A stretch of DNA of 19,692 bases from Dyella_A sp049445995 (GCF_049445995.1 NZ_JBMSDZ010000036.1:1-19692), one strand, 5' to 3'. Counted from the stretch's first letter, positions 1 to 8,202 are shown. The notes: generated from the sequence alone by a model not told the origin. Numbers and translations: made by a program.

Positions 1-57
1 TTCGTTCAACGCCGGCTTGCGCCCGCGCTTTACGTCACTGCGCTTCTTTTGTTCCAT
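1..57 (-). CDS. N-terminal fragment of a putative transposase (cut by window edge)
   Basis: Nineteen codons read leftward from an ATG at 57-55 to the window edge with no stop. The peptide starts MEQKKRSDVKRGRKPALNE. It is very rich in Lys/Arg, as expected for the DNA-contacting N-terminus of a transposase or a helix-turn-helix protein. The transposase assignment rests on position: it lies about 67 bp inside an IS terminal repeat, behind a well-formed promoter. No domain can be recognised in so short a piece, and the protein could equally be a passenger or regulatory ORF of the element. The upstream stretch has only a weak purine-rich ribosome binding site. Confidence 0.4.
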   Translation of the reverse strand, partial: MEQKKRSDVKRGRKPALNE

Positions 58-88
58 GAGAACCGTCCGCTCGTGAGACCTACGGCAG

Positions 89-116
89 ATTCTACAGGTT
101 TGTTTTATTTTGTCGA
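89..116 (-). promoter_or_regulatory. sigma70-like promoter of the IS ORF, -35 inside the terminal repeat
   Basis: On the minus strand TCGACA (116-111; 5/6 match to TTGACA) is followed after 16 bp by TAGAAT (94-89; 5/6 match to TATAAT). Transcription would start near 82, about 25 nt before the ATG at 57. The -35 box lies within the terminal inverted repeat and the spacer is A-rich. No transcript data are available; the call rests on the match and spacing only. Confidence 0.55.
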
Positions 117-124
117 CACCCTCT
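105..124. repeat. IS terminal inverted repeat, left copy
   Basis: A 20-bp sequence ending TTTTGTCGACACCCTCT is repeated exactly in inverted orientation at 19572-19591. Similarity stops abruptly on both sides. The GTCGAC core is itself a palindrome. If the element proper ends in CTC/GAG, the repeat is 19 bp and TGA flanks both copies. Confidence 0.75.
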
Positions 125-166
125 GAGCGCAGTCGGGTGGCCAGGGCCAGAAGCCGCTGGCCCATT

Positions 167-580
167 TCATTCCATCGGCACAAAACCGTTGTCCGCGCAC
201 CACGCGCGCAGCGCCTCACGGGTCTGCTCGGCCTCCCAGCGGTGCCAGGCATCGAGGCGGTGGTGACGCTCCAGCAGATCCTTGAAGCGGGCATAGGCGC
301 CGCGATGCGCGAACATCCCGCGCACCTGCTCGTAGCAGGCCGGCAGCTGCGTGCGGGCGAACTCCAGGGCCAGCGGCTTGTCCAGGCCCAGCATGTGCCT
401 GTCCGGCACCGCCACGATGTCCGGCGGCAACGGCCCGAGATCGTCCACCTCGTCGCTGTGCCAGAGCACCTCGCCCGTCGCCCGGCACACCCAGGCCGAG
501 GCGCCGGACATTTCCCCCGCGCCCACGAACAGCAGGGCCTCTTCGAGGTCGTCCAGCTCGACGGGTGTTTGCTCGCTCAT
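167..580 (-). CDS. UPF0158 family protein
   Basis: A 137-residue soluble acidic protein of unknown biochemical role. The family is recognised from its C-terminal half: an RGAYARFKDLL segment, then a D-x-W-H-x-W region, then an R-x-W-C-x-x-N-G-F ending, the usual order in UPF0158 proteins. The N-terminal part (VELDDLEEAL, then a short strand with 'TGEVLW') also fits. The reading frame stays open upstream to 757, but that extension would translate the REP-like hairpin at 604-693, so I chose the ATG at 580, which gives the family's usual length. No strong ribosome binding site is seen before it. It stands alone next to the IS end, with no operon partner visible. The function is unknown and I do not infer one. 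Confidence 0.8.
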   Translation of the reverse strand: MSEQTPVELDDLEEALLFVGAGEMSGASAWVCRATGEVLWHSDEVDDLGPLPPDIVAVPDRHMLGLDKPLALEFARTQLPACYEQVRGMFAHRGAYARFKDLLERHHRLDAWHRWEAEQTREALRAWCADNGFVPME

Positions 581-603
581 GGGAAGCCCGAATGATGTGA
601 TGC

Positions 604-693
604 CCTGTAGGAGCGCACCCTGTGCGCGAATGCTCTTGTTCCTGATCGACAGCAAAGCCAAGAGCATTCGCGCACAAGGTGCGCTCCTGCAGG
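604..693. repeat. Long REP-like inverted repeat (35-bp arms, 20-bp loop)
   Basis: Arms 604-638 and 659-693 are reverse complements with two mismatches over 35 bp, around a 20-bp loop. The arm contains GTAGGAGCGCACC and GCGAATGCTCTTG. It lies between the UPF0158 start and the cyclophilin gene and has no coding role. The form (long, GC-rich, intergenic, imperfectly palindromic, starting GTAGGAGCG) matches dispersed REP-like elements known in xanthomonads and pseudomonads. I cannot count other copies from this window. The rest of 581-876 holds no gene I can support. Confidence 0.8.
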
Positions 694-876
694 TGATGCT
701 GCGCGTGTTCGACGTAATCCAGCTCTCGATTCTCGACTGCGGGCTCCTGGGCAGCAAGCCGCCTGGACTGGCACGCGGGTGCAGGCCCTGTCGTCGCCTG
801 ACATCAGCGGGGAATCCTCGTCACCCTGTCCCGCTCTGCTACCGTCGCCCCTGCACCGCCGCCCACAGGGGACGCC

Positions 877-1815
877 ATGACTCACTTTCGCCCATTTGCT
901 CTCGCCCTTACCGCCTGCCTGCTCGCCTCGCTGCCCGCGCTGGCCGACGAGGCCAAGCCGAAGCCCTCGCTGACGCCGAAGGAGATCCTTGCCGCCTCGA
1001 AGCCGGCCGAGTGGCGTACGCCGGATCCGGACAACCTGCTGGTGATGACGCTGGCCAACGGGCATCGGGTACTGATCGAGCTGGCGCCGGATTTTTCGCC
1101 GCTGCATGCGGCCAACATCCGCACGCTGGCGCATGAGCACTACTTCGACGGGCTGGCGGTGATCCGCGTGCAGGACAACTTCGTCACGCAGTGGGGCGAC
1201 CCCAACGACGACAACGCGGACCGCTCGAAGATGAAGTCGCTGGGCACGGCGAAGAAGACGCTGCCGCCGGAGTTCACCCGCCCGCTCGATCCGAAGCTGG
1301 CCTTCACCCGGCTGCCGGACGGCGACGTGTACGCGCCACAGGTGGGCTTCTCCGAGGGTTTCCCGGTGGCGCGCGATCCGGCCAACCACGAGGAGTGGAT
1401 TACCCACTGCTATGGCACCGTGGGCGTGGCGCGCGACGTGCCGCCGACCAGCGGCAACGGCAATTCGCTGTACGCGATCATCGGCCAGGCGCCGCGCGGG
1501 CTGGACCGCAACCTGGCGGTGGCCGGGCGGGTGATCGAGGGCATGGAATACCTCTCCGGCCTCCCACGCGGCACCGGGCCGCTGGGCTTCCACGAGAAGC
1601 CGCAGCAGCGCACGGCGATCGTCTCGGTGGCGCTGGCCGAGGACCTGCCGGCAGCGCAGCGCCCGGCTGTGGAAGTGCTGCGTACGGACAGCCCGAGTTT
1701 TGCCGCGCTGATCGAGGCCAAGCGCAACCGCGTCGATGCGTTCTATACGCGGCCGGCAGGGAAGATCGATCTGTGCAGCATCAGCGTGCCGACGCGGGCG
1801 AAGGCGGGGAAGTAA
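877..1815 (+). CDS. Periplasmic cyclophilin-type peptidyl-prolyl cis-trans isomerase
   Basis: A 312-residue protein that should catalyse cis-trans isomerisation of prolyl bonds in the periplasm. Residues 1-23 form a signal peptide (MTHFRPFALALTACLLASLP, cleavage near ALA-DEA). The cyclophilin core follows at about residues 55-270. The motif region reads YFDGLAVIRVQDNFVTQWGDP, a divergent form of the FHRVIxGFMxQGGD block that keeps the catalytic Arg and the GDP turn. An insertion of about 50 residues after this block (SLGTAKKTLPPEF onward) and the sequence GNSLYAIIGQAPRGLDRNLAVAGRV are typical of the larger xanthomonad cyclophilins. The start is supported by AGGGGA seven nt before the ATG. Nothing suggests an operon. 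Folding of outer-membrane or secreted proteins is the likely role, by family analogy. Confidence 0.85.
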   Translation: MTHFRPFALALTACLLASLPALADEAKPKPSLTPKEILAASKPAEWRTPDPDNLLVMTLANGHRVLIELAPDFSPLHAANIRTLAHEHYFDGLAVIRVQDNFVTQWGDPNDDNADRSKMKSLGTAKKTLPPEFTRPLDPKLAFTRLPDGDVYAPQVGFSEGFPVARDPANHEEWITHCYGTVGVARDVPPTSGNGNSLYAIIGQAPRGLDRNLAVAGRVIEGMEYLSGLPRGTGPLGFHEKPQQRTAIVSVALAEDLPAAQRPAVEVLRTDSPSFAALIEAKRNRVDAFYTRPAGKIDLCSISVPTRAKAGK

Positions 1816-2001
1816 GTCGGCGAAGGGCGAACAAGGCTGCTGATTCGCTGCAACGGATGGATCCAAGTGAGGTCGCGCTTCCTCCTGCATGCGAGGGAGA
1901 GGACCTGCACTCGATTTGATTGAGCGGGTGGAGTGCGAGGTATGCGCGTAGCGCGGCTTCGATTGATGGCCGGAGGCGAGCACCCGTCCCCCTCACTCCG
2001 A

Positions 2002-2028
2002 CCCTCTCCCCCCGTCGTGAGGAGAGGG
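2002..2028. repeat. Short hairpin in a CCCTCTCC-type intergenic repeat; possible terminator
   Basis: CCCTCTCC at 2002-2009 pairs with GGAGAGGG at 2021-2028 around an 11-nt loop. It lies between the cyclophilin gene and the convergent chemoreceptor gene. The surrounding text (CCCCTCACTCCGACCCTCTC) belongs to a type of GC-rich intergenic repeat found in many proteobacteria. It could end transcription from either side, but there is no T-tract. The remainder of 1816-2096 shows no gene I can support. Confidence 0.45.
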
Positions 2029-2096
2029 GGCAAGACGCGGCTTTGCTTGAGGCCCTACGTGGGCGCGCAGCCCCGACAGCGGGGGGAGTAACGCGG

Positions 2097-3674
2097 CTAC
2101 TGCGGCGCGCGCAGCACCTGATCGGCGGTACGGAATACCGACACTGCCTGGCGCATGCGTTCGGCCTGCTCCTGCAGGCTGCGGGCGGCGGCTTCGGATT
2201 CTTCGACGAGCGCGGCGTTGCTCTGGGTGGCTTCGTCCATCTGGCTGACGGCCGCGCCCACTTCCTGGATGCCCTTGCTCTGCTCTTCGCTGGCGGCGGC
2301 GATCTCGCTCATCAAGCCGGCGGAGCGCTGAATGGCGTCGGCGATGCGGCGGGTGGTGTCGCCGGTGCGATCGACCAGCGCGGCGCCGGTATCGACGGTG
2401 GCCACAGCCGCGCCGATCAGCTCCTTGATCTCGCGCGCGGCGGTGGCGGCGCGCTGGGCCAGGCCGCGCACTTCGGTGGCGACCACGGCGAAACCCTTGC
2501 CATGTTCGCCTGCGCGGGCCGCTTCCACGGCGGCGTTGAGCGCGAGGATGTTGGTCTGGAAGGCGATGCCATCGATCATGCCGGCGATGTCTTCGATGCG
2601 CTGCGAGCTGGCCTTGATGTCACCCATGGTGGTGACCACCTGGGCCACCAGCTCGCCGCCTTCCTTCGCCAGGCTGGCGGCGGAGGACACCAGCTCGTCG
2701 GCCTCGCGGGCGTGGTCGGCGTTTTGGCGCACGGTGGCAGTGAGCTCTTCCATCGCCGCGGCAGTTTCTTCCAGCGAGGCGGCCTGATCCTGCGTGCGGT
2801 GCGAGAGGTCAGCGGTGCCGGCAGCGATCTGGCCGGTGGCACCGTGGATGCTGTCGCTGGATTGGCGCACGTTGGTCACCACGTCGGCGAGCCCGACGCC
2901 GATGCCGTTGATAGCCTGTAGCAGCTGGCCGATGTCGTCGCGACGGTTCACCGGCACCTGCGCACTAATGTCGCCCGCGGCGATCTTGCCGGCTGCGTTG
3001 CGGCACTCGCTCATCGGGCCGCTGATATTGCGGCGAACCAGCAGGTACACCGCCGCGGAGATGCCGAGCACGGAGACGGCGCCGGCGATAGCCAGCATCG
3101 TCAGCAGCGCGGTGCGTATCTCCTTCGGCAGCAGCAGGTAGAGCGCCAGCGCCACCGCGGCGTTGAGCACGGCGGTGGTCAGGCCGATGCGCAGCGGCAT
3201 GCCGAGGCTACGCATGGCGCTCACGTCCAGGCCCACATAACACGCACCGATCACCTCGCCGCGACCATCGAGGATCGGATCGTAGCGGGTCATGCACTGG
3301 GTGCCGAAGATGGTGGCGTAGCCGGTGAACGATTGCTTCGCCAGCAGCAGCGACCAGGCCGGATGCGAGTGGTCGAGCAGGGTGCCGATGGCGCGGCCGC
3401 CGTCCTTCTTCTTCACCAAGGTGGTGATGCGCACGAAGTCGTCACCGCTGCGCGCGAACAGCGTGGCGGTGGCGCCGGTGTGCCCGGTGAAGCGGTCCGG
3501 TACGGCGAAATTAAGGTTGAGCAGGGTGGACCCGTTGCGCAGCGCCGGCGCGTCGCGCTCGCCGATGCGCATCGTCTCGCGGCCGTCCAGCGTGAATCGC
3601 TCCGGAAGTTGCTCGGCAAACTGCCGGGCCAGCGCCTGGATACGGGTCTTGAGCGGCACGAACATGGCAAGCAT
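2097..3674 (-). CDS. Methyl-accepting chemotaxis protein with Cache-type sensor
   Basis: A 525-residue chemoreceptor that should signal to CheA/CheW. The sensor, about residues 15-152, carries ATLFARSGDDFVRITT, GTLLDHSHPAW, FTGYATIFG and DPILDGRGEVIGACYVGLDV, the pattern of Cache_3-Cache_2 domains. Two hydrophobic helices follow (about 162-182 and 189-213), then a HAMP region (about 214-265) and a full signalling domain with the hairpin tip around IDGIAFQTNILALNAAVEAA. No CheR-docking pentapeptide ends the protein. The usual membrane helix before the sensor is missing. I chose the ATG at 3674 because GGAG lies nine nt upstream; a GTG at 3692 in the same frame (531 residues) has no ribosome binding site. 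The exporter gene upstream ends 123 bp before it, on the same strand and in the same frame. Confidence 0.88.
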   Translation of the reverse strand: MLAMFVPLKTRIQALARQFAEQLPERFTLDGRETMRIGERDAPALRNGSTLLNLNFAVPDRFTGHTGATATLFARSGDDFVRITTLVKKKDGGRAIGTLLDHSHPAWSLLLAKQSFTGYATIFGTQCMTRYDPILDGRGEVIGACYVGLDVSAMRSLGMPLRIGLTTAVLNAAVALALYLLLPKEIRTALLTMLAIAGAVSVLGISAAVYLLVRRNISGPMSECRNAAGKIAAGDISAQVPVNRRDDIGQLLQAINGIGVGLADVVTNVRQSSDSIHGATGQIAAGTADLSHRTQDQAASLEETAAAMEELTATVRQNADHAREADELVSSAASLAKEGGELVAQVVTTMGDIKASSQRIEDIAGMIDGIAFQTNILALNAAVEAARAGEHGKGFAVVATEVRGLAQRAATAAREIKELIGAAVATVDTGAALVDRTGDTTRRIADAIQRSAGLMSEIAAASEEQSKGIQEVGAAVSQMDEATQSNAALVEESEAAARSLQEQAERMRQAVSVFRTADQVLRAPQ

Positions 3675-3782
3675 CACGTCGATCTCCGCCACGCTGATTG
3701 GGGGTCTGTGTTGGCCGTTGCCCGCGCGGCGTGCGTCGGACCATCCGGTCGTGTGACGGTTGTCGGTCGCGCTGCCAGGAAC

Positions 3783-3801
3783 TTGAGCGATCTCCGCTCA
3801 A
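3783..3801 (-). terminator. Hairpin at the stop codon of the ABC exporter gene
   Basis: TTGAGCG (3783-3789) and CGCTCAA (3795-3801) form a perfect 7-bp stem with a 5-nt loop. The stem contains the exporter's TGA (3800-3798). There is no T-tract after it on the minus strand, so it may only weaken read-through into the chemoreceptor gene or stabilise the 3' end. The call is tentative. Confidence 0.3.
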
Positions 3802-5699
3802 CGGTACCCGGCCGCCTGCAGCTCGAACAGTTCGGCGTAATGACCGCCGGCGGCGAGCAGCTCCTCGTGAGTGCCGGCCTCCTCGATCGCGCCGTGCTGC
3901 AGCACGATAATGCGATCGGCCATGCGCACGGTGGAGAAGCGGTGCGAGATGATCACTGCGGTCTTGCCAGCGGACAGCTCCTTGAATCGCTGGAATACCT
4001 CGTACTCCGAGCGTGCATCCAGCGCGGCGGTGGGCTCATCGAGCACCAGCAGCGGCGCGTCGCGCATGTAGGCGCGGGCGATGGCGATCTTCTGCCATTC
4101 GCCGCCGGAGAGATCCATGCCGCCCTTGAACAGCTTGCCGAGCATCTGCGCATAGCCCTTGGGCAGCCGCGCGATCACCTGATCGGCCAGACTGCGGCGG
4201 GCGGCGTCGGCGATGCGCGGCTGGTCGCCACGCGCCTCGATGCGGCCCACCGCGATGTTGTCCGCGGCGTTGAAGTAGTAGCGCACGAAGTCCTGGAAGA
4301 TCACCCCGATGTTCAGGCGCAGGTCTTCCAGGTCGTATTCGACGAGCGGGTGGCCGTCGAGCAGGATGCGGCCCTCGTCCGGGTCGTACAGGCGCGAGAG
4401 CAGCTTCACCAGCGTGGTCTTGCCGGCGCCGTTCTCGCCCACCAGCGCCAGCACCTCGCCCGCGCGCAGGGTGAAGCTCAGATGCCGCACCGCCCAGCGT
4501 TCGGCGTCGGGATAGCGGAAGCCCACATCCTCGAACGCGAAGCCCTCGCGCATCGGCCGCGGGAACGGACGCGGGTTCGGCGGCGAGAGGATTTCCGGCT
4601 GGATGCGGAAAAACGAGAACAGGTCATCCAGATACAGCGCCTGCCCCGCCACCTGCGAAAAGCCGGTGAGCAGGGTTTCCAGCAGCGTGCGCAGGCGGCG
4701 GAACGAGGTGGACAGGAAGGTGAGGTCGCCGATCGAGAAATGCCCGGTGACCGTGCGCCAGGCGATGAACGCGTAGGCGGCGTAGTAACCCAGCGTGCCC
4801 AGCGTGGTGAACAGCCCGCCCCAGCCGGCACGGCGCAGCGCAATGACGCGGTTGGCCCGGTACATGTCCTGCGACAGCACACGGTAGCGGTCGATCAGGA
4901 ACGGGTTGAGGCCGAAGCTCTTCACCTCCTTCGCGTTCGATGCGCTGGCGCCGACCATGCGCAGGTAATCCAGCTCGCGCCGCTCCGGCGTCCACTGGTA
5001 GTTCACCGCGTAGCTCTGCGCGTTGAAGTGGAACTCGCCCAGGAACGCCGGCACCAGCGCCACCGCCAGCAGCACGATCAGCCACGGCGCGTACACCGCC
5101 AGACCCACCGCGAAGCTCAGCAAGGTGATCACGTCCTGCGCCTGCTGCAGCAGTTGCGAGAGCAGGCTGCCGCGGCCGGCCACCTGGCGGCGCGCGCGGT
5201 CGAGCTGATCCTGCAGGTCGGCGTCCTCGAAATCCTCCAGATCCAGCGAGGCGGCGTGTTCCATCAAGCGGATCGAGGTCGTGTTGGCGTACAGCTCGCC
5301 GAGCAGCGAGTCGACCATCGCCACCACCCGGCCGAGCAGGTCGGCCAGCACCGCCAGCGCAAGCTCCAGCCCCAGCAGAAGCGCCAGATGCGCCAGCTCG
5401 CCACCGTGCAGCCACGCGGAGAGATCGCCATGCGGTACGCCCACGCGTACCAGCCGCACCACCTCGTCGACGATCAGCTTGCCCACGTAGAGCGTGGCCA
5501 CCGGCAGCAGTGCACGCAGCAGGCGCAGCGCCACGCTGGCCAGCGTGAGCGAACGGCTGGTCTGCCAGATGCTGGCCAGGAACGGCGGCACGTTGCGCAG
5601 CGCGGCGAAGCGCTCGCGCAGGCTCTGCGGCGGGGGCGGCGGCTGATGGCGGCGGCCGCCGGTGGCAGGGCTGGCGCCTGAGGCGTGCGGGGGTGGCAT
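3798..5699 (-). CDS. ABC exporter half-transporter (fused permease and ATPase), substrate unknown
   Basis: A 633-residue inner-membrane half-transporter, expected to work as a dimer and move an unknown substrate outward. A Pro-rich cytoplasmic tail (residues 1-30) precedes the membrane domain at about 45-350, with clear hydrophobic stretches near 55-75, 104-128, 190-220 and 295-315. The nucleotide-binding domain carries Walker A GENGAGKT (421-428), a Q-loop in VIFQDF (467-471), the signature LSGGE (530-534), Walker B LLVLDE (550-555) and the H-loop His586. All catalytic residues are present. The signature continues WQKIAIARA, with W where many exporters have R/K. The frame is open upstream to 5963, but AGGA eight nt before the ATG at 5699 fits that start. 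No substrate-specific neighbour is present; the AsmA-family gene is divergent. Confidence 0.9.
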   Translation of the reverse strand: MPPPHASGASPATGGRRHQPPPPPQSLRERFAALRNVPPFLASIWQTSRSLTLASVALRLLRALLPVATLYVGKLIVDEVVRLVRVGVPHGDLSAWLHGGELAHLALLLGLELALAVLADLLGRVVAMVDSLLGELYANTTSIRLMEHAASLDLEDFEDADLQDQLDRARRQVAGRGSLLSQLLQQAQDVITLLSFAVGLAVYAPWLIVLLAVALVPAFLGEFHFNAQSYAVNYQWTPERRELDYLRMVGASASNAKEVKSFGLNPFLIDRYRVLSQDMYRANRVIALRRAGWGGLFTTLGTLGYYAAYAFIAWRTVTGHFSIGDLTFLSTSFRRLRTLLETLLTGFSQVAGQALYLDDLFSFFRIQPEILSPPNPRPFPRPMREGFAFEDVGFRYPDAERWAVRHLSFTLRAGEVLALVGENGAGKTTLVKLLSRLYDPDEGRILLDGHPLVEYDLEDLRLNIGVIFQDFVRYYFNAADNIAVGRIEARGDQPRIADAARRSLADQVIARLPKGYAQMLGKLFKGGMDLSGGEWQKIAIARAYMRDAPLLVLDEPTAALDARSEYEVFQRFKELSAGKTAVIISHRFSTVRMADRIIVLQHGAIEEAGTHEELLAAGGHYAELFELQAAGYR

Positions 5700-5977
5700 C
5701 GACAATCCTGCGCGGGCGGATGATCCCGGCAGAGTGCCATGGCACGCATCGGGATGGCACATCAGGATGAGTGGCGGGCGAAGCGCGGCGGATCGGCGCG
5801 GCACGATGCATGCTATCTCCGACTGCGCCATCCCCGGCCGGGGAACCTGAGGGGCACAATGAACACCCGCCCATGCGCTCACGCCAGCACCACGGATTCT
5901 TCTCATGCCAGGAGCTATCCCTTGTCCTTCACGTGGCCCGTGGCGGGTGGTGTTTCGATCCATCTATGGAGCAACGG

Positions 5978-8101
5978 ATGAAGCGTCGCGGCAAGATCGC
6001 CGGCTGGATCATCGGCACACTGGTCGGCGTGCTGGCCCTGGTGGTGCTGGTGCTCGCCCTGTTCGACTGGAACCGGCTCAAGCCCTTCATCGACGACAAG
6101 GTGAGCAAGGCGATCGGGCGGCCGTTCGTGATCCACGGCGACCTGAGCGTCGCATGGCGGCGCGAACCTGAAGCCGGTGGCTTGCAGGCACTGATGCTGT
6201 GGCCGCAGTTCACCGCGCGCGACATCACCATCGGCAACCCGGACTGGACGAAGCAGCCGCAGTTCGCGCAGCTCAAGGCGCTGCGCTTCCGACTGTCGCC
6301 GCTGCCGCTGCTGGCGCATCGTCTTGTGGTGCCCTCGCTGCAGCTGGTGCAACCCGTGATCGACCTGGAGCGCGACGCGAAAGCGCGCAACAACTGGAAC
6401 TTTGCGCCGCCGCAGGATCGCGCGCCCTCGCCGTGGAAACTGGAACTGGGCAAGATCGTTTTCGACCGTGGACAGGTGACGTTCGATGACCTCCGCGCGC
6501 AGACCAGGCTGGCGATCGACGTCGAGCCGCTGCAACAGGTCATCCCTTACGAGAAGATCGTGGCGCAGGTCATCGAAGACGCCCGCGCGCAGGCACGCAG
6601 CAGCGCGGGCGCAGCCGCAGACAAGGTGTTGGCCGGCGACGAGAAGGACGCGAACGACACAGCGGCCAGGAGCACCCGCTACCAATTCGAATGGCACGCC
6701 AGCGGCACCTACCAGGGCGCCCCGGCCAGGGGCCATGGCCGCATCGGTGCGGTGCTGGCGCTGCGGCAAGCCGACCAGCCCTTCCCGCTGCAGGCGCGCG
6801 TGCAGGTGGGCGATACGCACATCGTGCTGGCCGGCACGCTCACCGATCCGCTACACCTGGACGCTCTCGACCTGCGCCTGTGGTTTGCCGGCTCCAGCAT
6901 GGCCAAGCTGTATCCGCTGCTCGGCCTCACCCTGCCCGATACGCGCCCCTACGCCACTGCCGGCCATCTGCACGCCACCCTGCACCGCCGTGGTAGCAGC
7001 TTTCGTTACGACAACTTCCGCGCCCGCGTCGGCGACAGCGACCTGGCCGGCGACATCATGGTGATCACCGGTGGCGCGCGTCCGAAACTCAGCGGCAACT
7101 TGCACGCCACCCTGCTGCAGTTCAGCGACCTCGCGCCGCTGATCGGCGCGGACAGCAACGCATACAACAACCAGCACACCGACAAGGTGCTGCCGGCAAA
7201 GCCGTTCCGTACCGACCGCTGGCGCGCGATGGATGCCGACGTGCAGTTCGACGCCACGCGCATCGCGCACGGCAAGGCACTGCCGATCACTTCGCTGGGC
7301 ACCCACCTGCTGATGGACGACGGTCGGTTGACGCTCGATCCGCTGAGTTTCGGCGTGGCAGGCGGCGACGTGCGCGGTACGCTGGCGCTGGACGGCCGCC
7401 GTACACCGATGCAGGGCCACATCGCGCTGGCCGCACAGCACCTCAAGCTCAAGGCGCTGTTTCCCACCTTCAAGACCATGCGCACCAGCCTGGGCGAACT
7501 CAACGGCCGCGCCAGGCTCGACGCCAGCGGCAATTCGGTGGCCGCCCTGCTGGGCAGCGCCGGCGGCGAGGTGAAGCTCCTGATGAACGACGGCGCGATC
7601 AGCCGCAACCTGCTGGAAACCGCCGGCCTCAACGTGGGCAACATCATCCTCGGCAAGCTGTTCGGCGACCGCACCGTGCAGATCAACTGCGCCGCCACCG
7701 ACCTGGCCGCCACCGATGGTCTGTTCCGCACACGGCTGTTCGTGTTCGACACCAACGACGCGGTAATCGGCGTCGACGGCACGGTCAACATGGCCAGTGA
7801 AAAGCTGGATCTGGACGTGAAGCCGCAAACCAAGAACCTGCGCATCTTATCGCTGCGCTCACCGCTGTACGTGCGCGGCACGCTCAAGCACCCGGACGTA
7901 GGCGTACAGGCCGGCCCGCTGGCGCTGCGCAGCGGGGGTGCGATCACGCTGGGCACCGTGGCCGCGCCCGCCACCGCCCTGCTGGCGCTGATCTCGCCCA
8001 CCCACGACCAGCCGGAAAACACCTGCCAGACCGTGCTCGGCCAGCTGCGCAACTCGGGCAAGCTGCGGGTGAGCGAGCCGCAGAATGCCCGCGGGAAATA
8101 G
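5978..8101 (+). CDS. AsmA family protein
   Basis: A 707-residue envelope protein. By family knowledge, AsmA-like proteins are anchored in the inner membrane, extend into the periplasm and are implicated in phospholipid transport and outer-membrane homeostasis. Residues 8-29 are a single N-terminal membrane helix. The following FDWNRLKPFIDDKVSKAIGR and GDLSV are the hallmark AsmA N-terminal block. The C-terminal part, SISRNLLETAGLNVGN-like and LRSPLYVRGTLKHPDVGVQA, is the typical AsmA C-terminal region. Two conserved Cys lie near residues 571 and 684, in QINCAATD and NTCQTV. Start choice: GGAG with a 6-nt spacer precedes the ATG at 5978; the in-frame ATG at 5966 lacks such a site. The 278-bp gap to the divergent exporter gene holds no other gene I can see. 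Confidence 0.88.
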   Translation: MKRRGKIAGWIIGTLVGVLALVVLVLALFDWNRLKPFIDDKVSKAIGRPFVIHGDLSVAWRREPEAGGLQALMLWPQFTARDITIGNPDWTKQPQFAQLKALRFRLSPLPLLAHRLVVPSLQLVQPVIDLERDAKARNNWNFAPPQDRAPSPWKLELGKIVFDRGQVTFDDLRAQTRLAIDVEPLQQVIPYEKIVAQVIEDARAQARSSAGAAADKVLAGDEKDANDTAARSTRYQFEWHASGTYQGAPARGHGRIGAVLALRQADQPFPLQARVQVGDTHIVLAGTLTDPLHLDALDLRLWFAGSSMAKLYPLLGLTLPDTRPYATAGHLHATLHRRGSSFRYDNFRARVGDSDLAGDIMVITGGARPKLSGNLHATLLQFSDLAPLIGADSNAYNNQHTDKVLPAKPFRTDRWRAMDADVQFDATRIAHGKALPITSLGTHLLMDDGRLTLDPLSFGVAGGDVRGTLALDGRRTPMQGHIALAAQHLKLKALFPTFKTMRTSLGELNGRARLDASGNSVAALLGSAGGEVKLLMNDGAISRNLLETAGLNVGNIILGKLFGDRTVQINCAATDLAATDGLFRTRLFVFDTNDAVIGVDGTVNMASEKLDLDVKPQTKNLRILSLRSPLYVRGTLKHPDVGVQAGPLALRSGGAITLGTVAAPATALLALISPTHDQPENTCQTVLGQLRNSGKLRVSEPQNARGK

Positions 8102-8121
8102 CTCGCCCTGCCTGGTGTGGC

Positions 8122-8140
8122 GTTGCACGCGGCAACTTTT
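8122..8140 (+). terminator. Candidate rho-independent terminator of the AsmA-family gene
   Basis: GTTGC (8122-8126) pairs with GCAAC (8132-8136) around a 5-nt loop and is followed directly by TTTT (8137-8140), 21 nt after the AsmA-family stop codon. The stem is short, but the T-run is unusual in this GC-rich sequence. Confidence 0.45.
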
Positions 8141-8202
8141 CAGGGGTAGACAGCAGTCGGAGGCATGGTGATCGCGGGAGCCGCCAAGCGCGTACGCCAC
8201 AC

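Larger units (their letters stand above)
1..124 (-). mobile_element. Terminus (5' end) of an insertion sequence, continuing beyond the left edge
   Basis: Positions 105-124 are an exact inverted copy of 19572-19591 at the other end of the window, and the sequences on the inner side of each copy are unrelated. That is how the two terminal inverted repeats of one IS type would look. Reading inward (leftward) there is a promoter and then an ORF start at 57, so this is the transposase-proximal end. The base after the repeat (124) starts TGA, and TGA also precedes the right-hand repeat; a 3-bp target duplication of TNA type is possible. The family is not proven. An IS5-superfamily element is my guess from the C-terminal fragment at the right edge. 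Confidence 0.65.

Noticed and set aside
577..1983. Minus-strand open frame of 468 codons
   Set aside because: Antisense to the cyclophilin gene and running through the REP hairpin; low-complexity Arg/Ala/His composition.
3333..5681. Plus-strand open frame of 782 codons
   Set aside because: Antisense shadow of the chemoreceptor and ABC exporter, whose motifs are unmistakable on the other strand.
5966..5968. ATG at 5966 as start of the AsmA-family gene
   Set aside because: The GGAG motif lies downstream of it and is correctly spaced for the ATG at 5978 instead.
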